DNA of 64,000 bases from Alphaproteobacteria bacterium US3C007 (GTDB lineage: Bacteria > Pseudomonadota > Alphaproteobacteria > Rhodobacterales > Rhodobacteraceae), in contig CP139918.1 of the NCBI GenBank assembly GCA_034423775.1, positions 3,348,001 through 3,412,000 on the forward strand. The letters are read 5' to 3'. Each line of letters begins with the position of its first letter. The first letter of the stretch is position 1. Below, in pieces: positions 26,380-34,759 of the stretch. Made by a program: the position numbers and the translations under genes. The notes under the pieces are model-generated. The model ran no database searches. It was given only the letters and a program-made list of their open reading frames with translations, and had not been told where the DNA came from.

Positions 26380-28462
26380 CGCTTGCTCCTTTTAAACGCA
26401 GATCGATACAACCATCTGCCAAGCATGTGGCAACGCGGCTTGAGGGCACAATAATCGTTGTTTCATCCTCGGTTATTGCGGCGGGCCCCGCAATCACATC
26501 TTCGCAGCGCAAGTGATCGCGCGGTATTTCCGCCGCCTCCACAAACGCTTCCACCGCAGGTTCAAAAAGAGTGCGGTTTGCAGGGGCTAACGCGTGCACG
26601 CGCGCGGCACTTTCCGGTACCCGCGCCACCGCATCAGGCGTTGTGGCGGCATTCACCGACCAAACCGTCACTTCAATATCCAGCCCCGCGACTGGGCGCC
26701 CGAATAATTTAGCATATTGATCAGTAAAGCGGCTCTCAAAAACGGCTGCGTCAGGCGTCTTAGCGCAATCTGCATCTAAACCAATCGGAATTTCCCAACC
26801 TTGGCCTGCGTAGCGCATATAGGCTTTAAACTCCAAAACGATCGGGCTGTTAGAGGTGCAGCGGGCGACAAATCCAACCGCCTCCATTTGCAAGTTATGC
26901 AACAGCGTTTTGACTCTTTGCGGATCAAACTGCGTAAGCTTCATATAAACAGAGCGCGTTGCTTCAAAGCTGAACGGCGCGCGTAAAAACCCAATTGCCG
27001 AGCCAACCCCTGCACCCGGCGGCACCAAGGTCCGACGAATGCCAAGCTTTTCGCACAGACGGCCCGCGTGCAAGGGTGCAGCCCCGCCAAATGCGATCAT
27101 CGTATAACCAGAGAGATCTTCGCCAGTTTCCACCGCGTGTACCCGCGCCGCATTCGCCATATTTTCATCAACCACTTCGGCCAACCCAAACGCCGCAGTG
27201 ATCGCGGGCATATTTAAAGGTGCCCCCAAAACCCTACCCAGTACCTTTTGCGCCTCTGCGCCATCAAGAGGTAAAGATCCGCCAGCAAAGCGTTCTGGAT
27301 CCAATTTGCCCAAAAGCAGGTCCGCATCGGTAACGGCCGGCTTTTCTCCCCCTTTGCCAAAACAGGCCGGCCCCGGCTCAGAGCCGGCGCTTTGCGGCCC
27401 AACCCGGATTTGACGCAGCGCATCAACATGCGCGAGCGATCCCCCCCCAGCACCGATTTCAACCATATCAATGACCGGTATCGAAATCGGCATGCCCGAG
27501 CCTTTTTTAAATCGGTAGCTTCTCGCAACTTCAAAAACACGGCTGGTTTTGGGCGTTTGGTCTTTGATCAAACAAATTTTGGCGGTGGTGCCCCCCATAT
27601 CGAAAGATATAACATTTTTTAACCCATGGCGCGCCGCGATATGGGCCGCAAAAACCGCGCCCCCTGCAGGGCCCGATTCCACCAGACGCACAGGAAATTC
27701 AGCAGCGCTTTCAAGCGAGATAATACCGCCCCCAGAATGCATAAGAAAAACGTCACATTCCACCATTTCAGACCGCAACCGATTCCTTAAGCGATCTAAA
27801 TATGATTTCATCAAAGGTTTGATATAGGCATTCGCAACCACAGTGTTGAACCGCTCATATTCGCGCATCTGTGGAGACACTTCACAGGACAGTGAAACCA
27901 TCACATGCGGCAACCGCTCTGATAACAGCTCAGCCACCATTTTTTCATGGCGATCGTTCAAATAAGAATGGATCAATCCCACCGCAACGCTTTCATACCC
28001 TGCCGCCGCAATTTGAGCGATAACCGGTTCTATATCGGCGCGGCTGAGAGCCATAATTTCAGCCCCATTGGCATCCATCCGACCCGGAACCGTGTAGCGC
28101 CTTTGGCGCGGCAAAAGCGGCTCGGGCAAGATCAGATTTAAATCATATTGCTCAAACCGCGATTCCGTGCGCATTTCAATCACGTCTCGAAACCCTTCGC
28201 TCGTAATCAAAGCCGTTTTCGCGCCCCGCCGCTCAATCAACGCATTTGTTGCCAACGTCGTGCCGTGAATGACCTGCTCAATTTGGAAAGGCGCAACGCC
28301 GGCTTTGTCACAAACTTGCTGAAGGCCTGCGATAATTGCCTCTTCAGGTGCTGTGTAGGTGGTTAAAACCTTGGCGGAAAAAACTGCGGTGCCAACCTCC
28401 AGCACCACATCTGTAAAAGTTCCGCCAATATCTACGCCCAAACGAACTGAGTGCTGCGCCAA
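26372..28462 (-). CDS. hyuA: Hydantoinase A / 5-oxoprolinase alpha-type subunit
   Basis: A 696-residue ATPase-like subunit. I chose a TTG start at 28462, since it is preceded by a ggaggt ribosome site 8 bp away and puts the family N-terminus (SVRLGVDIGGTFTDVVLE) at the start; an ATG 75 bp upstream has no such site. Domain markers are the phosphate-binding GGTFTD, HGTTLATNALIERRGA, ISFDMGGTTAKICLI and MIEFGA-like segments in the acetokinase/hydantoinase fold. It is the first gene of hyuA-hyuB-oxidoreductase. The LacI regulator upstream points the same way but lies 490 bp off. Confidence 0.94.
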   Translation of the reverse strand: MAQHSVRLGVDIGGTFTDVVLEVGTAVFSAKVLTTYTAPEEAIIAGLQQVCDKAGVAPFQIEQVIHGTTLATNALIERRGAKTALITSEGFRDVIEMRTESRFEQYDLNLILPEPLLPRQRRYTVPGRMDANGAEIMALSRADIEPVIAQIAAAGYESVAVGLIHSYLNDRHEKMVAELLSERLPHVMVSLSCEVSPQMREYERFNTVVANAYIKPLMKSYLDRLRNRLRSEMVECDVFLMHSGGGIISLESAAEFPVRLVESGPAGGAVFAAHIAARHGLKNVISFDMGGTTAKICLIKDQTPKTSRVFEVARSYRFKKGSGMPISIPVIDMVEIGAGGGSLAHVDALRQIRVGPQSAGSEPGPACFGKGGEKPAVTDADLLLGKLDPERFAGGSLPLDGAEAQKVLGRVLGAPLNMPAITAAFGLAEVVDENMANAARVHAVETGEDLSGYTMIAFGGAAPLHAGRLCEKLGIRRTLVPPGAGVGSAIGFLRAPFSFEATRSVYMKLTQFDPQRVKTLLHNLQMEAVGFVARCTSNSPIVLEFKAYMRYAGQGWEIPIGLDADCAKTPDAAVFESRFTDQYAKLFGRPVAGLDIEVTVWSVNAATTPDAVARVPESAARVHALAPANRTLFEPAVEAFVEAAEIPRDHLRCEDVIAGPAAITEDETTIIVPSSRVATCLADGCIDLRLKGASDA

Positions 28463-28955
28463 GAAAAAAGACCTCCAATTTAGTCTGTTAAAACTAGGGG
28501 TTGTCGGGGCCGATTTACAAGTTGTTTTATCGATCATACAAAACCGCGCTAAATGCGTCGGCCCATACCAAAGGCACTAGGCATCCGAAGTATTCTTTAA
28601 CCACAAGTCGTTTAGTCGCAAAAGTTTGAGCGCCTATTAAAACTGCAAAGCGCGGCCGCCAAAAGCATCACTCAATGTAAGCAGCGCCCTGTGAGAACCC
28701 TTTCCTGCAAACTTGAATTTTAGAACGTGAAGACAATCAATTGTACCGACGGGTCCACAGATCGCCAAATCTACCGTAAGACGCTGGTGCAGAGTAGGAG
28801 AGGCAAAATAATTTCCCGAAATATTCACGTAAAGCTGGCACAGTTTGAGCGGAAACCACATCTTAAACCCCAAATCATTTAAGGAATATCCCAACACCGA
28901 TTTCTAAGCCCACGGACTATCCACAGCGTACTGGCTGTTTCCCCCTGAACCAGCT
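28463..28955. other. Intergenic region upstream of hyuA
   Basis: About 490 bp between the LacI gene and hyuA. It should hold the hyuA promoter. A minus-strand ORF at 28637-28897 has no ribosome site or family resemblance. I see no strong inverted repeat resembling the LacI operator found at 30045-30084. Confidence 0.45.
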
Positions 28956-29978
28956 TTAGGGCGCCACAGCGGCAAGCGTATCTCGGAACACAAGTTTGGT
29001 CTTTAACGGTATGGATTTCAGAGCAGTTCCCTCTTTGATTAAATTCGCCAGCGCTTTCGCCGCGAATACTCCCATTTCACGATGCGGAACATGCACTGTG
29101 GTCAGCGCCGGATAGGCAACTTGCGCCAATTCGATATCGTCAAACCCAATGATAGATACATCCTTGGGAACGTTTAGGTTTAGCTCGCGCGCGCTTCTCA
29201 ACGCCCCCACGGCCAAAACATCATTACCGCAAAACACAGCGGTTGCCCCCGTATTTGCAGCCATAACCTGCTTGAAAGCTTGCGCGCCCTCCTCGATACC
29301 ATAGGTGGTTTCAAGCAAATAAAGATCATTTGGATCCAATCCGTTTTCCGCCATCGCATCCAAAATACCAGAATGACGGGCTTGTGCACGGTCATTGGTT
29401 GCTCTTTGCGCAGAAATCAGCGCCAGTTTTCGATGGCCCATCTCTATCACTTTGACCGCCATCTCACGCATCGCAGCACGGTTATCAAACCCCACAGAGG
29501 GTCGTTCAGCTTGGCTGTTATAAGCCCAAGCGGTCAACGCCGCGACTCCTTGGTTTTCTAGAAATCGATAGATTTCGGGATCACGCTCATGCCCAATCAA
29601 AAGCAACGCATCCGCCCCGCGGGCTACCAGCGCTCTGATTTGCTCTTGTTCTATTTCAGGCCGGTATGACGTACTGGCAACCAAAAGCGTGAAACCGTGC
29701 AACAATAACTCTTCTTGAAAGGCTTGGAGGCCACGCGCGAAAATTGCGTTTTCCATCGTGGGAATAATCGCGCCGATCGTATTGGTGCGATTAGTGGCCA
29801 TGACTTTGGCACCAAAGTTTGGCAAATAACCCAACTCGCTGATCGCGGCAGACACTTTTTGGCGCGTTGCAGCCGACACTTTATCGGGAAAATTTAGACA
29901 TCGCGAGACGGTTGCCGTCGACACATTGGCCGCAAAAGCAACATCATGAAGCGTTGGAGTGCCATTTTTAATGCGCAT
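28956..29978 (-). CDS. LacI family transcriptional regulator
   Basis: A 340-residue regulator. The N-terminal HTH reads PTLHDVAFAANVSTATVSRCLNFPDKVSAATRQKVSAAISELGYLPN, the canonical LacI/GalR headpiece with hinge, then the periplasmic-binding-like effector domain (TNTIGAIIPTMENAIFARGL; VIEMGHRKLALISA; VPKDVSIIGFDDIELAQVAYPALTTVHVP). It is divergent from the TRAP/hpsN operon, and two LacI-type palindromes lie between them. It probably represses that operon and possibly itself. The effector may be the imported sulfonate or an intermediate, by inference. Confidence 0.94.
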   Translation of the reverse strand: MRIKNGTPTLHDVAFAANVSTATVSRCLNFPDKVSAATRQKVSAAISELGYLPNFGAKVMATNRTNTIGAIIPTMENAIFARGLQAFQEELLLHGFTLLVASTSYRPEIEQEQIRALVARGADALLLIGHERDPEIYRFLENQGVAALTAWAYNSQAERPSVGFDNRAAMREMAVKVIEMGHRKLALISAQRATNDRAQARHSGILDAMAENGLDPNDLYLLETTYGIEEGAQAFKQVMAANTGATAVFCGNDVLAVGALRSARELNLNVPKDVSIIGFDDIELAQVAYPALTTVHVPHREMGVFAAKALANLIKEGTALKSIPLKTKLVFRDTLAAVAP

Positions 29979-30044
29979 TCAAGGTCAACCCACTTTGATC
30001 AGAACTGCAACTATATGGCATTATTAAAGAAATTAAAATATTCG

Positions 30045-30084
30045 ATGTAAAGGCTTGCATTTTAGTAATGTAAACGCTTACATT
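30045..30084. promoter_or_regulatory. Tandem LacI-type operators upstream of the TRAP/hpsN operon
   Basis: Two related palindromes: ATGTAAAGGCTTGCAT at 30045-30060 and AATGTAAACGCTTACATT at 30067-30084, the second perfect and with the central CG typical of LacI-family sites. Their centres are 23 bp apart. A weak promoter-like pair overlaps both (TTGCAT at 30055, TACATT at 30079, spacing 18). Their location between the divergent LacI gene and the operon start argues for a repressor operator pair. Confidence 0.75.
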
Positions 30085-30122
30085 GTACGAGAATCGGCTT
30101 AACATCTGGGAGGATAGGTTAA

Positions 30123-30296
30123 ATGCCGCTTATCGGAGCGATCATCTTATTCGTGATTTTCACTTTAAATGTGGCCCTTGGGTCATTCTATAACGCTTCG
30201 TTTATTGGCGATGTCGGCGAAATGCTCATGTTAAGTGGCGTCGCCATCCTGTTTGTCATCACGATTCTGACGAAAGAAGCTGAGGCTAAAAAGTAG
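30123..30296 (+). CDS. Small two-helix membrane protein, 57 aa, head of the TRAP operon
   Basis: ATG at 30123 with a good ribosome site (gggagg, 9 bp upstream). The protein starts MPLIGAIILFVIFTLNVALG, has a short Gly/Asp/Glu loop (FIGDVGEMLML), a second hydrophobic helix (GVAILFVITILT) and a charged tail KEAEAKK. It starts 38 bp after the operator palindrome and ends 27 bp before the TRAP receptor start, so it is the first gene of the operon. I do not recognise a family. It could be a small accessory subunit of the TRAP importer, but that is inference. Confidence 0.75.
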   Translation: MPLIGAIILFVIFTLNVALGSFYNASFIGDVGEMLMLSGVAILFVITILTKEAEAKK

Positions 30297-30323
30297 CCGC
30301 GGTACATATCACTTAGGGAGTAC

Positions 30324-31478
30324 ATGAAATTGAGTAACGAGAACAAAAACCTGAAATCGGCAACTCGCCGAAATTTCCTGAAGCTAGCGGGCTCAGGCAG
30401 CTTCACAGCCGCAATGGTTGCAGGCGCAGCGGGAACGCTTTGGTCAACTGAGGCTGCAGCTCAGACGGCCAGCGAAGAAAGAGATCGCGAAAAAGCCGCG
30501 GATCACGTGATGACAATCGCAACAGCCTATGTGCTGGGCGCGACGCGCAGCTACCCAATCATGCAATTGGACCTTAAAGAAAACATCCAAAACGCAACAA
30601 GCGGCAAAGTCTATGTTAAATTGGCCCCCGGCGGACAGTTGGGCGCAGGTGGCGCGTTGGCACAGAAGGTACAATCAGGGACCATCCAAGCTGCGCAGCA
30701 TTCTTTGTCAAACTTTGCCCCTTTCGCGTCAACTGTTGACTTGATCAACATGCCGTATCTTTGTGGTTCAAACCAGCGCTTCACAAACCTGGTACATTCT
30801 GACACTTGGGCAAAAGCGGTAAACCCGAATGTCGAAGCGGCAGGTTTCAAAGCATTGTTCTATGTCAATATCGACCCGCGTGTAGTTGCGGTTCGCAAAG
30901 GTGGTGCAGGCGCTGTGATGACACCGGGTGATTTGTCTGGCGTAAAATTCCGCGTACCAGGCTCCGCAATGTTGCAGCAATATTACCGCATGGTCGGTGC
31001 AAACCCAACACCTGTAGCCTGGGGTGAAACGCCCTCAGCGATCAAACAAGGCGTTGCAGACGCGCTCGACCCATCCGTTGGCGCGCTGTATGTATTTGGC
31101 TTCAAAGACATTTTGAGCCATGTAACTTTCACGCAGGCGGTTCCAGATTCGCAGGTGTATTCTTGTAACCTCGAATGGTTCAACTCTATGCCGGCAGATG
31201 TTCAAGACGGCATTATGGAAGCGGCGGAAATCACCCGTCATCAGAACCTGTCAAAAGTACCTTCAGCGCGCAATTACGCCATGGCTGAGCTGCGCAAATC
31301 GGGCGTTCAGTTCCACTCATTAAGCGAGGATCAACTGGCTGAGTGGCAATCTGTTGGCGGCTATCAGAATGCAGCATGGGATAGCTTCAAAGTTGAGCTG
31401 GCTGGATCAATGGATACATTTGCCAAGCTAGAAGAAGCAGCCGGCACGCAAGGCCGCTACTACGTACACGACGCATAA
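30324..31478 (+). CDS. hpsK: TRAP transporter substrate-binding protein, HpsK-like
   Basis: A 384-residue DctP/TAXI-type receptor. It begins with a twin-arginine signal (TRRNFLKLAGSGSFTAAMVAGAAGTLWSTEAAAQ), so it is probably folded before export. The mature part carries LAPGGQLGAGGALAQKVQSGTIQAAQHSLSNFAPFAS, LSGVKFRVPGSAMLQQYYRMVGANPTPVAWGETPSAIKQGVADA, the classic TRAP receptor arginine motif region. It sits upstream of DctQ, DctM and HpsN genes, the order of the DHPS uptake locus in Roseobacters (hpsKLMN). The symbol rests on this context and is a strong inference, not a residue-level proof. Confidence 0.78.
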   Translation: MKLSNENKNLKSATRRNFLKLAGSGSFTAAMVAGAAGTLWSTEAAAQTASEERDREKAADHVMTIATAYVLGATRSYPIMQLDLKENIQNATSGKVYVKLAPGGQLGAGGALAQKVQSGTIQAAQHSLSNFAPFASTVDLINMPYLCGSNQRFTNLVHSDTWAKAVNPNVEAAGFKALFYVNIDPRVVAVRKGGAGAVMTPGDLSGVKFRVPGSAMLQQYYRMVGANPTPVAWGETPSAIKQGVADALDPSVGALYVFGFKDILSHVTFTQAVPDSQVYSCNLEWFNSMPADVQDGIMEAAEITRHQNLSKVPSARNYAMAELRKSGVQFHSLSEDQLAEWQSVGGYQNAAWDSFKVELAGSMDTFAKLEEAAGTQGRYYVHDA

Positions 31479-31486
31479 GTGTCTTT

Positions 31487-31510
31487 GGTGGGCGTGCAAA
31501 AACGCCCACC
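31487..31510 (+). promoter_or_regulatory. Intercistronic hairpin between the TRAP receptor and DctQ genes
   Basis: A perfect 9-bp stem GGTGGGCGT/ACGCCCACC with a 6-nt loop, 8 bp after the receptor stop, followed by ATTTTTA. It resembles a leaky terminator that would lower expression of the permease genes relative to the receptor. Confidence 0.75.
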
Positions 31511-31586
31511 ATTTTTACTCTCAAAATAATTTTGTATTTATCAACGCGCCTTGCCAGCCAGAGCGACGCTACGAGAGAGGTTTGTT

Positions 31587-32099
31587 ATGTTGTTACTTCA
31601 AAGGCTCAATAAAGACGCCGAAAAATGGGCACTTTTAGCCTTTTACGTCATGCTCGTTATGACCATGGCCGTTGAAGTGTTTCGCCGCGAAATCTTTGCC
31701 TATTCATCGATTTGGGGCGAAGAAATTGTGCGGTATTCTTTTATCTATCTTGCCTGGATCGGTGCGGCCGCGGCCGTGAAAGACCGCGCGCATATCAGAA
31801 TTGATGTGGTGATGCATTATTTGAGCCCTTCGGTGAAAACCCTGCTCTACATCTTCGGTGATCTTGTCATGTTTGCGGTTGCTTTGATCGCGTTATACTG
31901 GTCCTGGGAAACCGTCCATGTCTCATGGAAATTTGGCTCTGTAAGCCATGGCCTTCGGGTGTCGATGGTTTGGTTCCTGATGGCAGTGCCAATTGGGTTT
32001 TTTCTGGTAATTCTGCGATTAACGCAATCTCTCCTGCGCGATCTGCGCAGCCTTCGCGACGGGTCACCCGTTTACGAAGGCGATAAGCTGTTTGACTGA
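31587..32099 (+). CDS. hpsL: TRAP transporter small permease DctQ, HpsL-like
   Basis: A 170-residue membrane protein. The start at 31587 (MLLLQRLNKDAEKWALLAFYV) has a gagagg ribosome site; a TTG 36 bp upstream is less likely. Four hydrophobic helices are visible (ALLAFYVMLVMTMAVEVF, SFIYLAWIGAAAAV, LLYIFGDLVMFAVALIALYWS, VSMVWFLMAVPIGFFLVILRLTQ). The motif SIWGEEIVRYSFIYLAWIGAA is characteristic of DctQ. Confidence 0.85.
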   Translation: MLLLQRLNKDAEKWALLAFYVMLVMTMAVEVFRREIFAYSSIWGEEIVRYSFIYLAWIGAAAAVKDRAHIRIDVVMHYLSPSVKTLLYIFGDLVMFAVALIALYWSWETVHVSWKFGSVSHGLRVSMVWFLMAVPIGFFLVILRLTQSLLRDLRSLRDGSPVYEGDKLFD

Positions 32100-32110
32100 G
32101 GAATAGGGCG

Positions 32111-33439
32111 ATGCTTTTCAATACACTTAATCAAGCCGTTGAGCTGGGGTGGGATTTTTACCTACCGGTGATTATCTTCGTGGTCCTTGCTGCGCTGGCC
32201 GTGCCGGTCTGGGCGTCCATCGGGGTTGCTGCGATCACCATGCTGCTCATGTCGGGCGATTTACCTTTGGCATTGGTTGGCGAAAGCCTGTTTGATGGCA
32301 TCGATGCTTTTGCTCTAACCGCGGTGCCGCTGTTCATTCTAACCGGCGATGTTTTGGTGAGAACCGGCCTATCTCGTAAATTTCTGAACGTGGCCGAAGC
32401 CGTTACGCAATTTGCCAAGGGCGGATTTGGGTCAGCAACCGTTCTTGTTTGCGGCATGTTTGCGGCGATTTCAGGCTCGGACGCCGCCGGCGCCGCCGCC
32501 GTGGGGCGGATGACCATCGATCGGTTGGTCGAGAGTGGTTATCCGCGTCCCTATGCCTGCGCTCTCGTTGCCGCAGGGGCTTGCACAGGGATCTTAATTC
32601 CACCCTCCATTGCCTATATTATTATTGGTCTGGTGCTGGGTATATCCGCCTCAACCTTATTTTTAGCTGCGCTGATCCCCGGATTGCTGATCTTAACGGC
32701 CATCCTGATCACCAATCTCGTTGTCAACAGAATTTACGGATATGAAGGCGGTGGCAATATGTCGGCGGCAGAATATTTCGGAAACCTTATCAGGGCGCTT
32801 GCCTCTGGATGGTATGCCTTTATCGTGCCCGGCATTATCTTTTATGGCATCTTTTCGGGAAGATTGACGCCCACAGAAGCGGGCGCAACCGCCGTGATCG
32901 TAACGATCATTATTGGCTTTGTTTTGGGCACGCTTAAATTATCTGACTTTCCCAATATGCTGGTCAGCTCTGCAAAAGTGAACGGAATTATTCTTCCGAT
33001 TATCGCTTTTTCATTGCCCCTCGCGCAGGCTTTGGCGATCATGGGCGTGCCACAAGGGTTTGTTCATTCTGTCACCACCCTTACCGATGATCCTACCCTA
33101 TTAATTTTGATGATGATCGGCATTTTGATCGCTGCGGGATGTGTGATGGAAACAACCCCCAACATTGTGATCCTTGCGCCAATTTTGAAGCCTTTGGCCG
33201 ATAATGTCGGCATGAACGAAATTCAGTTCTGTATCATGATGATTACCGCCTTGGGTGTCGGGTTCATCACACCGCCCTTGGGGTTAAACTTGTTCGTTGT
33301 TTCCGGGATTACCGGAGAGTCAATCCTGCGGATCGCTTGGCGCGCAGTCCCATTCGTATTTTTCATGCTTGTTGTGGTTCTTTTAATCGCTTTTGTACCT
33401 GCGATTTCAACAACAATGCTTCCAGATATCTATAAATAA
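32111..33439 (+). CDS. hpsM: TRAP transporter large permease DctM, HpsM-like
   Basis: A 442-residue integral membrane protein of about 12 helices. Family signatures are VPLFILTGDVLVRTGLSRK, AAISGSDAAGAAAVGRMTIDRLVESGYPRPYACALVAAGACTGILIPPSIAYIIIGLVLG and TALGVGFITPPLGLNLFVVSGI. The ATG follows the dctQ stop by 11 bp with a gaggaata ribosome site. It forms the Na+-driven transport channel with DctQ. Confidence 0.94.
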   Translation: MLFNTLNQAVELGWDFYLPVIIFVVLAALAVPVWASIGVAAITMLLMSGDLPLALVGESLFDGIDAFALTAVPLFILTGDVLVRTGLSRKFLNVAEAVTQFAKGGFGSATVLVCGMFAAISGSDAAGAAAVGRMTIDRLVESGYPRPYACALVAAGACTGILIPPSIAYIIIGLVLGISASTLFLAALIPGLLILTAILITNLVVNRIYGYEGGGNMSAAEYFGNLIRALASGWYAFIVPGIIFYGIFSGRLTPTEAGATAVIVTIIIGFVLGTLKLSDFPNMLVSSAKVNGIILPIIAFSLPLAQALAIMGVPQGFVHSVTTLTDDPTLLILMMIGILIAAGCVMETTPNIVILAPILKPLADNVGMNEIQFCIMMITALGVGFITPPLGLNLFVVSGITGESILRIAWRAVPFVFFMLVVVLLIAFVPAISTTMLPDIYK

Positions 33440-33451
33440 GGCAAAATAACT

Positions 33452-34759
33452 ATGGCACGAAACTACCTGAAAAAAGCAACGCTTACCGCACAATCCGATG
33501 CATCAAATGTCCATGATATTGTTCGAGGGATATTGAACGATATTGAAGAAGGCGGCGATGCGAAAGCGATCGAATACGCGCAAAAATTCGATAAATACGA
33601 TGGCAATGTTATTCTGACGCAAGAAGAAATTGCCGCCGCTTGCGAATTGGTGCCACAAAAGCTGAAAGAAGACATTCAATTCGCCCATGAAAATGTGCGC
33701 CGGTTTGCAGAGGCGCAAAAAGCCACGGTAAGCGATGTTGAACATGAGGTTGTTCCAGGATTGATTGCGGGTCAAAAAGCCATTCCGGTTGACGCGGCGG
33801 GTTGTTACGTGCCCGGAGGCCGTTACAGCCATATTGCCAGTGCAATTATGACGGTGACAACGGCGAAAGTGGCGGGCTGCAATCATATTATGGCCACCTC
33901 CCCTCCCCGGCCGGGCGTTGGCGTCGCGCCTGCGATTATTTACGCCGCCCATATCTGCGGGGCCGATACGATTATGGCATTAGGGGGCGTTCAAGGCATT
34001 GCTGCAATGACATTCGGGTTGTTTGGATTGCCCAAAGCCAATATTTTGGTTGGGCCGGGCAATCAATTCGTAGCCGAGGCAAAACGCATTCTGTTTGGCC
34101 GCGTTGGCATTGATATGATCGCAGGGCCGACCGATAGTTTGGTTCTGGCAGATAAATCCGCCGACCCGCATATCGTTGCGACCGATTTGGTCAGCCAAGC
34201 CGAACACGGCTATAATTCCCCCGTCTGGCTGGTGACTGATAGCAAAGACTTGGCCGAAGACGTAATGAATCGAATTCCAAAGCTGATCAATGATCTTCCA
34301 GACTTGAACCGGGATAATGCGCTTGCCGCATGGCGCGATTACGCAGAGGTCATCGTGTGCGCAGACCGCGAAGAAATGGCCGCCACATCGGATGAATACG
34401 CCCCCGAGCATTTGACTGTACAGGCCGAGGATCTGGATTGGTGGCGCGGCCGCTTAAGCTGCTATGGATCTTTGTTCTTGGGCGAAGAAACAACCGTCTC
34501 TTATGGCGATAAAGCATCGGGCACCAATCATGTGCTGCCCACATCGGGCGCAGCCGCGTATACTGGTGGATTATCAGTGCATAAATATATGAAAATCGTC
34601 ACCTGGCAGCAGGCCACGCGCGAGGGCTCGAAACGGGTTGCGCAAGCCACCGCGCGGATTTCTCGGTTGGAAGGCATGGAGGGTCACGCTCGCGCCGCTG
34701 ACGTGCGGCTTGCCAAATATTTTCCCGGGGAAAACTTTGATCTGAGCGCGAATGGCTGA
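33452..34759 (+). CDS. hpsN: HpsN-like sulfopropanediol 3-dehydrogenase (HisD family)
   Basis: A 435-residue HisD-family enzyme. It contains AGCYVPGGRYSHIASAIMT, LVGPGNQFVAEAKRILFG and IDMIAGPTDSLVLADKSADP. The metal-ligand residues are conserved: Gln and His in VSQAEHG, Asp/Glu-His in SDEYAPEHLTV and the C-terminal His in LEGMEGHARA. HpsN oxidises R-DHPS to R-sulfolactate with two NAD. Position behind a TRAP importer and apart from any his gene argues for HpsN over histidinol dehydrogenase. No downstream sulfolactate genes (suyAB, slcCD, xsc) are in the window, so they would lie elsewhere. Confidence 0.82.
   Translation: MARNYLKKATLTAQSDASNVHDIVRGILNDIEEGGDAKAIEYAQKFDKYDGNVILTQEEIAAACELVPQKLKEDIQFAHENVRRFAEAQKATVSDVEHEVVPGLIAGQKAIPVDAAGCYVPGGRYSHIASAIMTVTTAKVAGCNHIMATSPPRPGVGVAPAIIYAAHICGADTIMALGGVQGIAAMTFGLFGLPKANILVGPGNQFVAEAKRILFGRVGIDMIAGPTDSLVLADKSADPHIVATDLVSQAEHGYNSPVWLVTDSKDLAEDVMNRIPKLINDLPDLNRDNALAAWRDYAEVIVCADREEMAATSDEYAPEHLTVQAEDLDWWRGRLSCYGSLFLGEETTVSYGDKASGTNHVLPTSGAAAYTGGLSVHKYMKIVTWQQATREGSKRVAQATARISRLEGMEGHARAADVRLAKYFPGENFDLSANG

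Noticed and set aside
28637..28897. 86-codon minus-strand frame upstream of hyuA
   Set aside because: No ribosome site and no recognisable domain; lies in a promoter-type gap.
33452..34759. Histidinol dehydrogenase of histidine synthesis
   Set aside because: Same family, but the gene sits behind a TRAP importer and before an SDR with no his genes around, which fits HpsN better.
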